Positions 1 through 12,149 of a stretch of 64,000 nt of DNA are shown one piece after another (the first letter of the stretch is position 1; every line of letters begins with the position of its first letter). The position numbers and the translations under genes are program-made. The notes under the pieces were generated by a model. It was not told the DNA's origin and searched no databases. It saw only the letters and a list, made by a program, of their open reading frames with translations. The stretch is from assembly GCA_030068075.1 (NCBI GenBank), contig CM057826.1, positions 66,995,312 through 67,059,311 on the forward strand, given 5' to 3'. Source of the stretch: Paguma larvata. Its lineage: Eukaryota > Chordata > Mammalia > Carnivora > Viverridae.

Positions 1-1221
1 CTCTGCCTTCTTTCCTTTCCATCAGGGTTATATAGACTTTATTACTTTCTAAAACATATTCTGGAATAATCTGCCCCTCTATATTACATGAGTAGGTGTT
101 TTGTTCAGTTTGATGCTTATATACCAAAATATGCAAAGATGGAGCCCACATTTTTCTAAAAAATGGAATCTAACCACTGATAGTTTCATTTAACAACATC
201 AGGCATACTGAAGAAAAGTTGACTGGGTGTCTACTCATTGCAAGGTACTGTGTTAAGCACCAGCATCTCTAAATATTGTAAGAGAAAATAATTGTAAGAA
301 ATGAAGTATTTATAATAACAGGATAAATGAAGCCAGGGCATTTTCACTCTCAATGCTATAATCTACTGGCCTCTCAAACACTTGTCCTCATTTACTGAGG
401 TCTTTGCAAGTGGCTTATTATTAGTTTCTTTCCAGCTCAATCCATAACATTATCATGAATTTTTATGCCCAAAGCCTCAAAGTTCTTGGGATGTCTTCAT
501 TTCCAACGATGCTTATTCATGCTTAGCTTAAGCATCACATTCTACCATTCCTAAATTAGTATTTAGCAAAGAGAATTGCTTCAACTGTGTGATTTAGGAC
601 CACACTTGATAGCATCTTATAAAACTCTTACTACCTTCTCCAACAACTTGTCTTAAACTAGATTAATACAATCAGCCGTTGAACTGCCCCCAAAATTTTT
701 CTCCCAGGCCTTCACACCTTATATCTTCATTTCTTTTTCTGTTCTTCTTCCAAAGAGACGCATCTGGTGGTTATGACCAGGGTCCATTCTGATTGGTCAG
801 AGTCCACAGTTGGAACCAAAAAATACAAGGCCTTTAGGCAGGCCATTTAGAGAAACTGGTTTTTAGACTAAAAGTCATAAGAAGTCATTTTAGCCATTCT
901 GAGAGGCTCAATATAACCAGATTTGTTCTTGTTTGAAATTTTAAGAGATGACTTTGACTAGAGTATGGAGGACAGGTTTGAAAGGAGGCCACTGTGGATA
1001 GTGACAGGTAAGTTGAATAAATCACTATTTTCTAATTGCATTTCTTAATCATTATTTTCATTATTAGTGGGGTTGAAATTTTTTCCATATTTTTATTAAA
1101 GTTTGTATTTTCTCTATTATGAATTTCTAATTGATATTCTTTTCCCACTTATAATTGGTACTTTAATATTTTATAAACCAATCTGAGTGACTCACTTCTA
1201 CATCTAAAAACATTAATCCTT

Positions 1222-1436
1222 GGGATGCCTGGGTGGTTGAGTCAGTTAAGTTGCTGACTTCAGCTCAAGTCATGATCTCATAGTTCAAGCTCCGCATCAG
1301 GCTCTGTGCTGACAGCTCAGAGCCTGGACCCTGCTTCGGATTCTGTGTCTCCCTCTCTCTGTGCCCCTCCCCTACTCATGCTCTGTCTGTCTCTGTCTCT
1401 CTCTCAAAAATAAATAAATATTAAAAGAAATTTTTA
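1222..1436 (+). mobile_element. CAN-type SINE (felid)
   Basis: tRNA-derived head GGGATGCCTGGGTGGTTGAG, CT-rich middle and AAATAAATAAATATTAAAA tail. Flanked by a ~16-bp target-site duplication AAAAACATTAATYCTT (1206-1221 and about 1437-1452, one mismatch). Confidence 0.93.
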
Positions 1437-1779
1437 AAAAACATTAATTCTTGCCATATTTGCAGTACAAATTCCCAGTTTTTAAACTGATTTTTAAATC
1501 AGTTTGTTTTTCAACATAGAAAAATGTTCAGTCATATTTTGTGCCTCCAATTTTTTAATTTGGGTAATACACATGAAACTTATTTTTTTATGTGGCATGA
1601 CCTTATGATCTAAACTGGTATTTATCAAATGTATAGAATAATCTTGTTCACTTTTAAATAGTCATATTCTTATACTAACATCCTATATAAATAGGAGCTT
1701 CTTTGGGCTATTCTCCTCAGATAGACTAATGTCTATCTGAATAATCTCATTTCTTAACTATGCTGTTTTATTTTCCTTT

Positions 1780-1962
1780 TAAGTTTATTTATTTATTTTG
1801 AGAGAGAGAGAAAGGGTGTGTGAGAGCCAAGGAGAAGGGGTAGAGAGAGAGAATCCAAACAGGCTCAGCGCAGAGCCCAACTTGGGGCTCGAACCATGAG
1901 ATGACGATCGTAGCCAAAACTAAGAGTTGGATGCTTAACCAACTGAGCTACCCAGGGGCCTC
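1780..1962 (-). mobile_element. CAN-type SINE
   Basis: Reverse copy: T-rich tail, GA-rich middle, then AACTGAGCTACCCAGGGGCC. The flanks TTAACTATGCTGTTTTA and TTACCTATGCTGTTTTA form a diverged target-site duplication. Confidence 0.92.
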
Positions 1963-3031
1963 TTACCTATGCTGTTTTAAACAATGTAACTTCCTACTTG
2001 TTCAAATGTTATCATCAGTATGACAGTATTAAAACAAGTTTCAAAATGAAGGTAAATCCAAGCATCTAAATTTGTTTATATTCTTCTTGTAGCCCCCATG
2101 AAACCTTTGCCACATAGTAAAATACTTTAGTGTAAATCATTCTTTCTTACTGAATTGTTTCTCCTTCCAAGTATTAAGTGACTTTTAAGCAACTTTGAAA
2201 CTTTATCTGGAAGAATTAGACTCTAAAAGATCTCTAAATATATTCTGACAGAGAAAACCTTTCCTTTCCTAAATCTAAGATCTTCCCATTCATCTGGGAT
2301 TTATAAAAGTAAACCAATGATTTTAAAAATTAACAGTTGGGTCTTAATGTTTTAAATATTAATGCTATAAAAAATCTTTCTTCAGAACACCATATTAAAA
2401 GGAAAAATTTATTATGATTTAAAATTCATTCATTAGGCACCAAATGAATCAATACATAATAAGGTTCACATATTGTCTATATGAAACCCTTCAATTAAGG
2501 TTAAAAAATTGCTGTCGTAAAATAATTTTCATTGTTTATAACAAAAGACCTCACAGATATATACAGATCCTTCTCTACATGCAAGGTCAAACTTCTTCTC
2601 ACAATTCAAGCTAAAAAATAACAACATTCTCACACATAAAATTTAAGACAAATGTTATTCAGCTTAATAAATAAAGTAGAAAATAAATTATAGACTCTGT
2701 AATACCTTTTTTCAGGTTAAAAGAAATTAAATGATTTAAAATTTTTGAAAATAATGTCCTGAACATGTGATACAATGGCTTATATGCCAAAGTTGCTTTT
2801 CGATTTATTTTCAATGGGTGTAAAAACAAAACTATAGTATAGGAGAAAAGGAAGAACTATATTCATCTGTAAATGGAAATTTTTAGAAATTTTATTATTC
2901 ACAATTATTATAACAAATTAGTCATGTAACTAAATAGGTTTTTTCTTCATAATATTAAATTTTCTTGTCTTTTCAAACAATATATTTGCATTAATCTACA
3001 TTATAATAGTCCAAAGTCCATTTTGTTGTTG

Positions 3032-3255
3032 TTTTTTTAATGTTTACTTACTTATTTTTTGAGAGAGAGAGAGAGAAAGTGTGAGCAAAGTAGGAGGGCA
3101 GGGAGAGAGAGAGGGGGAGAGAGAATTCCAAGGAGGCTCTGCACTATCAGTGCAAAGCTAGACACAGGGCTCAATCCCATGAACAGAAACATGCATGAGA
3201 TCATGACCTGAACCAAGAGTGGGATGCTTAACCAAATGAGCCACCCAGTCGCCCC
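3032..3255 (-). mobile_element. CAN-type SINE
   Basis: Reverse copy ending GAGCCACCCAGTCGCCCC. Tail side is TTTTTTTAATGTTTACTTAC. The duplication is obscured by GTTT-rich flanks. Confidence 0.92.
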
Positions 3256-4408
3256 TGTTTGTTTGTTTGTTTTTTAATTAACAAATAATGAATGACAGTT
3301 AAGTTTAAAAACAGTTAATCTGAGGGGACAAAAAAAAAATCACAGAAAGAAAATCTAATTAGTATGGGAATAATAATGAAATTGTTGTTAATAAATTTAA
3401 ATGTTTTATTACATTTAACCTTTTTTGTGTGAACTTATGTATAAGTCCCTTAATTTCTCTGCTTTCATTTTCCATCTTTATGTTGACTGGCATTCCAGTA
3501 TTCCCAAATTCTTTAAAAATGAAGATTCAGGAGTTATCAGTTATTTAAATCATGACATAAGGGGGAAACAGCCCACAGATACATGACTACAAAGAAAGGA
3601 TTGAAAACCAAGGATTGAGGGCTAAACCCTAAGGAATGTTAACGGCAAATTCATCACAGCATTTAACTCTGATGTTTTCTTGTTAATCAGTTGTTTATTA
3701 TCATTTTCTGCCTCCTAAATGTAGAGCTATGATTGCAGAGGCTTCATCTATTATCCCCAGATGTCTCTGTACATGGTATACAATATTAACAGAAGTTGGT
3801 TTAATAGGCAGAGGAGAAAGGAGAAGCAAAGGTAGAAGAGACAAAAGAGAGAAATACAGAGAAAAGGCAAAATAGGAAAGAAAAGGAAGAAAAACCAAAT
3901 GAGTACCAAGCACCTTCCTAACTGTGTCTAGAACTCTATAACATGCCTCTGCCTTTGCATTCATTCATTTAGTACTGATAAGGATCCTATGAGGTGCATA
4001 TTAATAATCACATTTTACAGATAAAAGTCACCTAAAGGCAAATAAACTGAGAATGATTTCACTCACATTCCCAGTTTCTACAACCTCCCCTGCTGCTACA
4101 AAGAGAACCTTTAAGTGATACTGACAGGAAAGGACAAAAGTATGAATAAAACCAAAATCAACTGATAGAATGAATATTACATAAATTTACAAGAGTTATT
4201 TTTAAAAGTCAATGTGAGTATTAAAAGCTGTTAATTGAATTTTCCATAACTGCAAACTTAAAAGGAAAATGTTATTTCATGAATGAATAAATAATCATAA
4301 AATATAATGGCATTTAAGGATTTTTTTTTCTTTCACATTAAATTATAAAAGAAAACTGCCATTAAAATGTGATTATAAGTGATACTTTTATAAAAATTGC
4401 TTTGTACA

Positions 4409-4622
4409 GGGGCGCCTGGGTGGCTTAGTTGGTTAAGCGGCCGACTTCGGCTCAGGTCATGATCTCACAGTCTGTGAGTTCGAGCCCCACGTCGGGCTCT
4501 GACGGGCTCAGAGCCTGGAGCCTGCTTCGGATTCTGTGTCTCCCCCTCTCTCTGCCCTTCCCCTGATCATATTCTGTCTCTCTGTCTCCCAAAAACAAAT
4601 AAACGTTAAAAAAATTTTTTTT
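4409..4622 (+). mobile_element. CAN-type SINE, young
   Basis: Full-length, near-consensus head GGGGCGCCTGGGTGGCTTAG. Perfect 15-bp duplication AAATTGCTTTGTACA at 4394-4408 and 4623-4637. Confidence 0.95.
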
Positions 4623-4736
4623 AAATTGCTTTGTACAAAATTTTAAACACAAACTTCAATTATGTGGGAGAAGGAAAAAGTAAGCTTTAAGTAATTAAAG
4701 TAATAACATTAAAAATTTCTTTTAAAAATTTAGGTT

Positions 4737-4925
4737 GGGGCGCCTGGTGGTTCAGTCAGTTAAGCATCCAACTGTTGATTTCAGCCCAGGTCATGATCCC
4801 AGGGTCATGGGATCCAGCTCCACACTAAGCATGCTTAAGATTCTCTCTCAGTCTGCCTCCCTTCCCTGCTCTCTCTCTCTCTTTCTCTCACTCTCGGGGG
4901 AAAAAAAAAAAAAAAAAAAAAAAAC
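4737..4925 (+). mobile_element. CAN-type SINE
   Basis: Head GGGGCGCCTGGTGGTTCAGT, CT-rich stretch, and a ~24-base A tail. Second member of a six-SINE run. Confidence 0.92.
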
Positions 4926-5017
4926 AAAACACGATTAGGTGGTCAACCCTATTGATGTCAAAAATACAAAAATCCTGAGTGAATTACATAATCTTTTATT
5001 TTTAAAATATTTTGTAG

Positions 5018-5180
5018 GGGCGCTTGGGTGACTCAGTCGTGAGATCAAGCCCCGCATCAGGCTCTGTGCTGACAGCTCAGAGCCTGGGGCCTGCTTCGGA
5101 TTCTGTATCTCCCTCTCTCTCTGCCCCTTCCCCACTCATGCTCTGTCTCTCAAAATGAATAAACATTAAAAAAAATAAAA
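5018..5180 (+). mobile_element. CAN-type SINE with internal deletion
   Basis: The head GGGGCGCTTGGGTGACTCAG joins directly to GTCGTGAGATCAAGCCCC, so about 45 bases of the tRNA-related part are missing. Diverged flanks TAAAATATTTTGTA and TAAAATATTTTATA. Confidence 0.9.
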
Positions 5181-5202
5181 AATAAAATAAAATATTTTAT
5201 AA

Positions 5203-5400
5203 TTGGGAAACCTGGGTGGCTCAGTCAGTTGAGTGTCTGACTTGGGCTCAGGCCATGACCTCATGGTTGGTAACGTTTGAGCCCTATGTCAGGCTCTCTG
5301 TTGTCAGTGTGGAGCCTGATTCAGATCCTCTGTCTCCTCACTCTCTGTACGTACCCCCCTCACACTCTCTCTCTCAAAAATAAATAAATATTTTTAAAAA
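5203..5400 (+). mobile_element. CAN-type SINE
   Basis: Begins GGGAAACCTGGGTGGCTCAG and ends AAATAAATAAATATTTTTAA. Starts close behind the previous copy, in what looks like that copy's 3' flank. Confidence 0.9.
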
Positions 5401-5548
5401 TGTTTTGTAATCTATTGTGGCCAAAAGACAGCATACTCTAAGTACAGAGTAGATTCCAAACATGCTTATCTATCATCTAAAAACTAATAGCACACATTTT
5501 TAAAAGAAAACATTTATGCTTAATGAAAAAATAACATCAAGGCTAAGG

Positions 5549-5756
5549 AACAGGTGGCTCAGTTGGTTAAACATCCAACTCTTGCTTTCGGCTCAGGTCA
5601 TGATCTCACAGTTTGTGAGATTGAGCCCGGCACTGAGCTCTGTGCTGAAGGCATAGATCCTGCTTGGGATTCTCTCTCTCCTCTCTTTATGCCCCTTCCC
5701 AGTTTGCACTCACTTGTGCTCTCCCTCTCTAAATAAATAAATATACATTAAAATAA
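5549..5756 (+). mobile_element. CAN-type SINE, diverged
   Basis: Head reduced to GAACAGGTGGCTCAGTTGG; the middle keeps GGCTCAGGTCATGATCTCAC; tail AAATAAATAAATATACATT. Confidence 0.9.
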
Positions 5757-5892
5757 AATGTGGCTGGCTCTCATTAAAAAAAAAAAAAAAAAGACTAAGG
5801 AATAATGGCTAGGAGAAGAATAGGCACACACATTAAATCATTATCATTTCTGTGATAATTAGTCAAGTAACAGCTATTAAAAGACAATAGTA

Positions 5893-6108
5893 GGTGTGTC
5901 TGGGTAGTTCAGTAGGTTGAGTGTCTGACTTCAGCTTGGGTCATGATTTTGCAGTTTGTGAATTTGAGCCCCATGTTGGGCTCTGTGCTGACAGCTCAGA
6001 GCCTGGAGGCTGCTTCAGATTCTGTGTCTCCCTCTCCCTGTGCCCCTTCTCCGCTCACGCTCCCTCTTTTTCAAAAATATAATAAATATTAAATAATTAA
6101 TAAAAAAT
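5893..6108 (+). mobile_element. CAN-type SINE
   Basis: Head GGTGTGTCTGGGTAGTTCAG. Flanked by TTAAAAGACAATAGTA (5877) and TTAAAGACAATAGTA (6109), a clear target-site duplication. Confidence 0.93.
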
Positions 6109-6139
6109 TAAAGACAATAGTAGTTTGGTAAGTGGAGAG

Positions 6140-6390
6140 ACTATTCTGTGTGCTTTGAATGTGTAAACTTAACCGTTTCTCACAACGAACCCAAGAGTAG
6201 GTAAAACTGTAATTCTCATATTACACATTGGGAAAGGATGGCGGGTCCCTAACTTGCCTAACACTACACATTTATTAAGTGTAAGTGGTAGAGCAGTGAT
6301 ACAAACCCAGCAGCCTGGCTCTGAAACTGGAGCACGCTCTATAACAATGCTATTGCAGTCACACACTGCAATCCTTATCTCTGTAACCAC
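6140..6390 (+). repeat. MIR
   Basis: Ancient tRNA-derived SINE recognised from the core (TTACACATTGGGAAAGGATG, CTAACTTGCCTAACACTACA, CAGCAGCCTGGCTCTG). A 78-residue open frame on the other strand is an accident of this repeat. Confidence 0.75.
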
Positions 6391-7324
6391 TAAAGACTTT
6401 GTCACTCTGGTAAAATATCACTGACATTACTATTTATAAATTGAGAAATATTTCATAGAAACCAATTCAATATTTAAACTATTTTTTTAACTGAGTGGCA
6501 TCAATTATAATCTGTCAAAAGATATTTTGAAATTTTGTACCTATTCATTTCCTCTATAATCATTTGCTAAATGTGTATCTACATAATGCTAACTAACTAA
6601 ATTTTTTGAAATGTTTTAATGCCTAGATACATAAAAGTCAAAATGCAGTCAATTTTCAATTAACTATTAATCAGTTACTTCTGTTCTACCTCCCCCACCA
6701 AACCCTATGGCAAGGTCTAAGTATATTTTATCTTTGACTCACCCTTCCAAAATTCCCAATAAATAATATTCATGTACTAAGTAATCATAAAACACTTGAT
6801 GAATCCCAAATGACTGAATGACTCTGGGTAATTAAGCCTTTTTATTTATATTCATCATAGTAGATATTTAATTCTTGCCTAACTCTGTCCTTTTATTTTT
6901 TCCTTTTAGGGCTAATTAACCCCTGGCATTAGTTTGTGCTAAGATATTAAGAAATCCATAATTTAAAAGATAATTTTGAAATATGCATACACATAATTTT
7001 TACATATGAATATATGCATAAATGAAAAGCAGTTTTTTCATTTGGTTTGTGCTATGCATAAACACATATATAGACATATATAAATGAAAAAGTTACTTTT
7101 CTTTTCCTATTTACTTGATCTGGCCCATATATACACTGCATATGCATATGAGCACAGACAAGAGGTAAAATACAAATTGAAAGCATTTTGAAATTTTAAG
7201 GGTTTTCTCCCTAATGCTGACGACACTACAGCCTAATGCGAAAGAACATTACTAGCACCATCTGTTACTGGCCCATCGTATGAAATGACTTCATTTGTAT
7301 GATCTAAAGAAAAATGAATATTTA

Positions 7325-7848
7325 AATGAATTCTTTTTTTAATGGAAATATAATTGATATAAAACATTATATTGGTTCTAGGTATGATTTGATATTTGTG
7401 TATATTGTGAAATAATAACAGCAGGTCTAATTAATAACAATCACCAAACACAGTTACAAAATTTTTTTATTATACTGAGAACTTTTAAGATCTACTCTCT
7501 TAGCAACTTTCAAATACATAATAGAATATTACTAACTGTAGTTCCCCTGCTGTACATTATATACCCAGGACTTAAGTATTTTGTAACTTAAGTCTGTATC
7601 TTTTGACCATTTTCACCCATTTGCCCACATCCCAACCCTGTCTCTGGCAACCACCAGTCTGATTTCTATAACTGTGAGCTTTTTTTTTTTTTTTTTTTAG
7701 GATTCTAGATGTATCATACAGTATTCATCTTTCTTTATCTTACTTATTTCACTTAGCATAATCCCTCAAAGTTCATTCATGTTGTCACAAATGGTAAGAT
7801 TTCATTCTCTTTTATCATGAACAATATTCCATGGTATATATGTATGTA

Positions 7849-7882
<34 letters not shown>

Positions 7883-8290
7883 CACACCACCTCTTCTTTA
7901 TATTTAATACACTGATGGACACTCAGGTTGTTTCCATATCTTGGCTATTATGAATAATGCTGCTATGAACACTGAGGTGAGGTATCTTTTCAAGTTAGTA
8001 TTTTTGTTTTCTTCAGATAAATACCCAGAAATGGAACTGCTGGATCATATGGTAAGTTCTATCATTAATTTTTTTGAGGAACCTCCATATTGTTCATATG
8101 GTTCACAGTGGCTGAACCAGTTTGCATTCCCACCACAGAGCAGAAGGGTTCTTTTTTCTCCACATCCTCACCAACACTTGTTCTTTCTCATCTTTTTGGT
8201 AATAGCCATTCTAGCAGGTGTGAAGTGATACCTCATGTGTTTTGATTGGCATTTCCCTGATGTTTAATGAATTTAATGAATCTTGACTTG
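7325..8290 (-). mobile_element. L1 3' region, old, reverse
   Basis: Recognised from the classic L1 3' sequence read backwards: TTATTTCACTTAGCATAAT, GATGGACACTCAGGTTG, AATAATGCTGCTATGAACAC, ATAAATACCCAGAAATGGA, CTGCTGGATCATATGGTA. This covers the end of ORF2 and the 3' UTR. No intact frame; interrupted by a (TA)n run at 7834-7886. Confidence 0.9.
7834..7886. repeat. (TA)n/(TATG)n simple repeat
   Basis: Alternating TA/TG bases inside the L1 relic. Confidence 0.9.
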
Positions 8291-8589
8291 AATCATTTGA
8301 AAAGTCAACAAGGCTTTTGTAATATAATCACAATCATCTCCTAACTTCCTTGTTTTATATATTAGAAATGTATACACTAACTAAACACAAAACATAACAT
8401 ATAGCTCTAAATATACTTATGGTATCAGATCCTAGGATAACTGAAAGTCCAGCGTGATAAAATTCATGCCATAGGAAAGCTAGAAGCAAAAATTTATTAT
8501 CTAAAAAACTGATATATTAATTCAATATTAATAAAATAATCAACATCTATAACTGACATTGTTATCAGTCACCAAAGTTGTCTTTATGA

Positions 8590-9330
8590 AACAAAAGGGT
8601 GGAAACCACATAGACATGTCATTCCTTTGCTGAGAATCTTCAATGGCTTTGAATTTCTCTAACAGTTAGCATCAAAGTCTTTACAATGACTGCATGACTG
8701 TATGACCTAAATGCTTACTACTCCTCAGACGCCATCTCTTGTTTATTCTCTCTCATGCTGCTCTGGAATATTCTCATCTAAAGCAGTCTCATCATTGGTT
8801 CTCTCAGTTCTTTCAGATCTTCGCATAAATGCCACTTTATTACTGAAGCTTTCCTTGACAACCCTATATATAAAAACACCTCCCGAGGCACCTGGGTGGC
8901 TCGGTCAGTTAGGCGGCCAACTTCAGCTCAGGTCATGATCTCATGGTTTGTGAGTTTGAGCCCCATATTATGCTCTCTGTTATCAGCACAGAGCCTGCGT
9001 GAGACTCTCCATCTCCCTCTCTCTCTGCCTCTCTCCTGCTCTCAAAAATAAATAAATATTAAAAACAAAACAAAACACCTCCCATCACCCTTTTTCTTCC
9101 CTCTTTTTTTTTATTTTTCTCCCAAGAACTTAACACCACTTGACATATATATTTAATTATATTTTAGCATTTAATATATTTAATATATATATTTAACTGT
9201 CCGTCTATATCCACTTAGAGTGAAAGTCCATAAGAACAGAAAAAAGTGTTTATCTTGTACACTACTACGTCCTCCAAACCAAAATGATGTATGACACTTG
9301 ACAATAAATCTATATTGTTTGAATAAATGA
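8590..9330 (+). mobile_element. L2 3' region, interrupted by a SINE
   Basis: Ancient LINE-2-like sequence: TGTCATTCCTTTGCTGAGAA, TTCAATGGCTTTGAATTTCT at the left and a CAATAAA...TTTGAATAAATG end at the right. Cut by the SINE at 8885-9070. Confidence 0.65.
8885..9070 (+). mobile_element. CAN-type SINE inside L2
   Basis: Head GAGGCACCTGGGTGGCTCGG. Flanks AAAAACACCTCCC (8873-8885) and AAAACACCTCCC (after the tail) are the target-site duplication. Confidence 0.94.
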
Positions 9331-9734
9331 AAAAAAATTAAAAAAGCAACTGTATATGCACTATTATGAGATGATACCTAAAATATATTAGGATAAAAGT
9401 AAGGTAGAAAACAATATTGTTGTATACACTACCATTTGTGTAAGAGCAGGAAGCATATAATGAACATTTATGTTTTCATTTACATACAATGCTTCTGGAA
9501 GGTCAGCTCTGAGGTAGAAAACTGGCAAACTAAAAAAGAGACACAAAGACCCCTTTACTTGTACATGTCCATGTACGACCTACTCAGAGAAATTAATTAA
9601 GGCTTTACCTTTATAAATAAGAAATACATAAGATAATCCTGCAGAAAATTCTATAATTTATAACTCAGTGAGTATCTACTAATTAATTTACATGTGAACT
9701 AAGGTATATTATTAGAAAGAACAAATAAAATCTG

Positions 9735-9910
9735 TGTTTTAATAACATTTCATACACATTATCTCATTTCAGTGTCATAGAAATCTTATCAGGCAAGGTG
9801 GATATATATTCATTTCTTCATTTTACAGAAAGGAAAACTCAGAAAGGTTAAGGAAACTGACTGGTTACAAAGCAGAGGCAAAGCTCATTTCGGGTCTCCT
9901 GACTTTTTGT
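9735..9910 (+). repeat. MIR
   Basis: Core motifs CATTATCTCATTTCAGTGTC, TTCATTTTACAGAAAGGAAA, CAGAAAGGTTAAGGAAACT typical of MIR. Confidence 0.8.
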
Positions 9911-11342
9911 CTCGTACTTTTCTCAATGTATTTGATGAGCAAGTCTTAGAATTAACATTGATCTTATGTATTTAAAGATAGAAAGTATACCTGATAACGA
10001 AAACAGAAAAAGCTTCAATGATGCTGTCAACCTCAACTGATAGCAGTCCATTTCAAAATGTATCAGACACTACTGTAAAATGGACTACTATTGAGTCATA
10101 ATGACAGACAATATTTAGTCAACAAACCATATATTTTGTTGATTGCAAATATAACAAAACAGGATTTTATTGATAGTGTTGTTCAACTAAGCAGAACTTA
10201 CTCAATAAGGTTTGCAGAGATGATAAATATATATTGCATATTAGTCTAGCAAAAGAGCTTAAAAATGTGCAATTTCAGAAACATCAAAGTAAAGGCAATA
10301 ATCTTACAGAATAGCTAACCATATTTAAAAAGAACTCATTATATACTGCCATCAATTCTAGATATATATGACATATAAGAAATATTCAACAAAAATTATT
10401 ATATTTGGTGCATAGCGTATGCTATTATAAAGTAAAACAACTAGATTACTCTGGAGTGAAAAGGAAATCCAACTTCACAATTCAACAGATGCTGATTGAA
10501 AATTTGTGTTCTTACAACCAGACAACTAAAAATATACTTGAAGGAAGGTGATACTTTTTAATTAATTAATTAATTTCTTTATTTTAAAAACAGCTAACGA
10601 TACTCAGGGATAAGAAAATTCTGGTATTTGCATCAGTATCCAAGGACAACCAACAAAGAGTTCACCTTCCTAATATTCTCCAAAAGGCAGACTCCTCTGT
10701 CCTGCAGAGCTAGAACTGAAGACTAAAATAAAATAAAACAAAATAATCCTTGGGTTTAAAGAACATTTAAACAACTCGAAACGCCTTTAGAATTATCAGC
10801 ACGTTTTATCTGCCAACAACCGAAACAGATAAGTAAGGATTTATCTTCTAATTCAGTATTTCCCCAAGTATATTCCATTCCACCATGGTTCCTTTAGGAT
10901 GCTCTTTGAAACGGCATTAGGCCAATATTTTCAGAGACACTACACTGCATGCCATATTTCCCCTCATAGGCAATGGATATTAAAAGTTCCAAAAATCCTG
11001 CAGTTAGTACAAAGGTTTCTTTGGCCTTAATCCAGCATGTCCCAAATTCTGGTACTCATTTCTCCTTGGAACACTTGAAGGACACCAAATTACTTTGATT
11101 TTTCTACTACCTCACTGGTCACTCCTTAGTCTCCTACTGAGTCCCCCTTTTCTATACCATCTAACTTGAAGTCCCCAAGAGTTCAGTCCTTCTTTCTCTT
11201 TTCTTGTCTATTCTCTCTCACTTAGTGACTGGCTACAGTCAAATTATTTTATTTTATTTTATTTTATTTTTTTAACGTTTATTTTTGAAAGGAGTCAGAT
11301 CATGAGCGGGGGAGGGGCAGAGAGTGAGGGAGACACAGAATC

Positions 11343-11772
11343 ACCCACAAGGAGACAAGGAAACACTATAAACTACACCCAGAGAACAAAAGATTTACTA
11401 GCTAACGTTTTCTTTTTTTTTTTTTTTTAATGTTTATTTATTTTTGAGAGACAGAGAGACAGAGCGTGCTCTCCCTGGGCAGAGGGAGAGGTAGACACAG
11501 AATCCACAGCAGGCTCCAGGCTCTGAGCCATCAGCATGGAGCCTGATGTGGCACTCGAATTCACAGACCGTGAGATCATGACCTGAGCTGAAGTTGGCTG
11601 CTTAACCGACAGAACCGCCCAGGCGCCCCTAGCTAACGTTTTCAAAACCCAAGTAAAAGAAAAAACTTCAGAAGTTCCTCTGAAAGAATGCATATACACA
11701 TAGTTAGTTATCAAGAATCAAGAAAGGGTCCTTGTACATACAGGACAATACTATCTGATAGGACAGTAAAGG
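11343..11772. mobile_element. unidentified insert inside SINE, 5-bp GAATC duplication
   Basis: Block separating the two halves of the split SINE. GAATC occurs just outside its left end (11338-11342) and directly after its right end (11773-11777). Removing the younger SINE it carries leaves about 199 bases of unique AT-rich sequence, beginning ACCCACAAGG and ending AGTAAAGGA. I see no inverted ends or coding potential. Confidence 0.55.
11413..11628 (-). mobile_element. CAN-type SINE, young, perfect duplication
   Basis: Full-length reverse copy ending GAACCGCCCAGGCGCCC. Perfect 15-bp duplication CTAGCTAACGTTTTC at 11398-11412 and 11629-11643. It lies inside the insert described at 11343-11772, so it is the youngest layer there. 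The 95-residue open frame across it is SINE sequence. Confidence 0.95.
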
Positions 11773-12149
11773 AGAATCTGAAGCAGGCTCCAGGCTCTAA
11801 GCTGTCAGCAGAGCCAGATGAGAGGCTCAAACACACCGGCTGTGAGATCATGACCTGACCTGAAGTCAGACACTTAAACAACTGAGCCACCTAGATGTCC
11901 CTAGTCAAATGTGACACTTAGATTCTCAAATTTATTTCTCCAGTCCAAATCGCACTCCTGAACACAACGCCCAAATAACAAATTTTGACAACAACTTGTT
12001 TCTTCAGAAAGACAAACTGAAATCTTGCTACGTCTCATCACTGCTTAGGTATAATCTTTCCATGCACTTGAAACAAATTGTATCCCTGTAATTCTCCTGT
12101 TAAAAACCTTAAAATCATTCTTGACTATTCTCTCTCATCACTCACATTT

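Larger units (their letters stand above)
11245..11902 (-). mobile_element. CAN-type SINE split by an insertion
   Basis: The tail half lies at 11245-11342 (TTTAACGTTTATTTTTGAAA to GGGAGACACAGAATC) and the head half at 11773-11902 (GAATCTGAAGCAGGCTCC to GAGCCACCTAGATGTCC). Together they form one reverse SINE. Outer flanks AGTCAAAT (11237-11244 and 11903-11910) look like its target-site duplication. A 430-bp block sits between the halves. Confidence 0.8.

Noticed and set aside
4409..4480. tRNA gene
   Set aside because: The tRNA-Lys-like heads of the SINEs have decayed arms and sit in repeats with A-tails; none is an intact tRNA.
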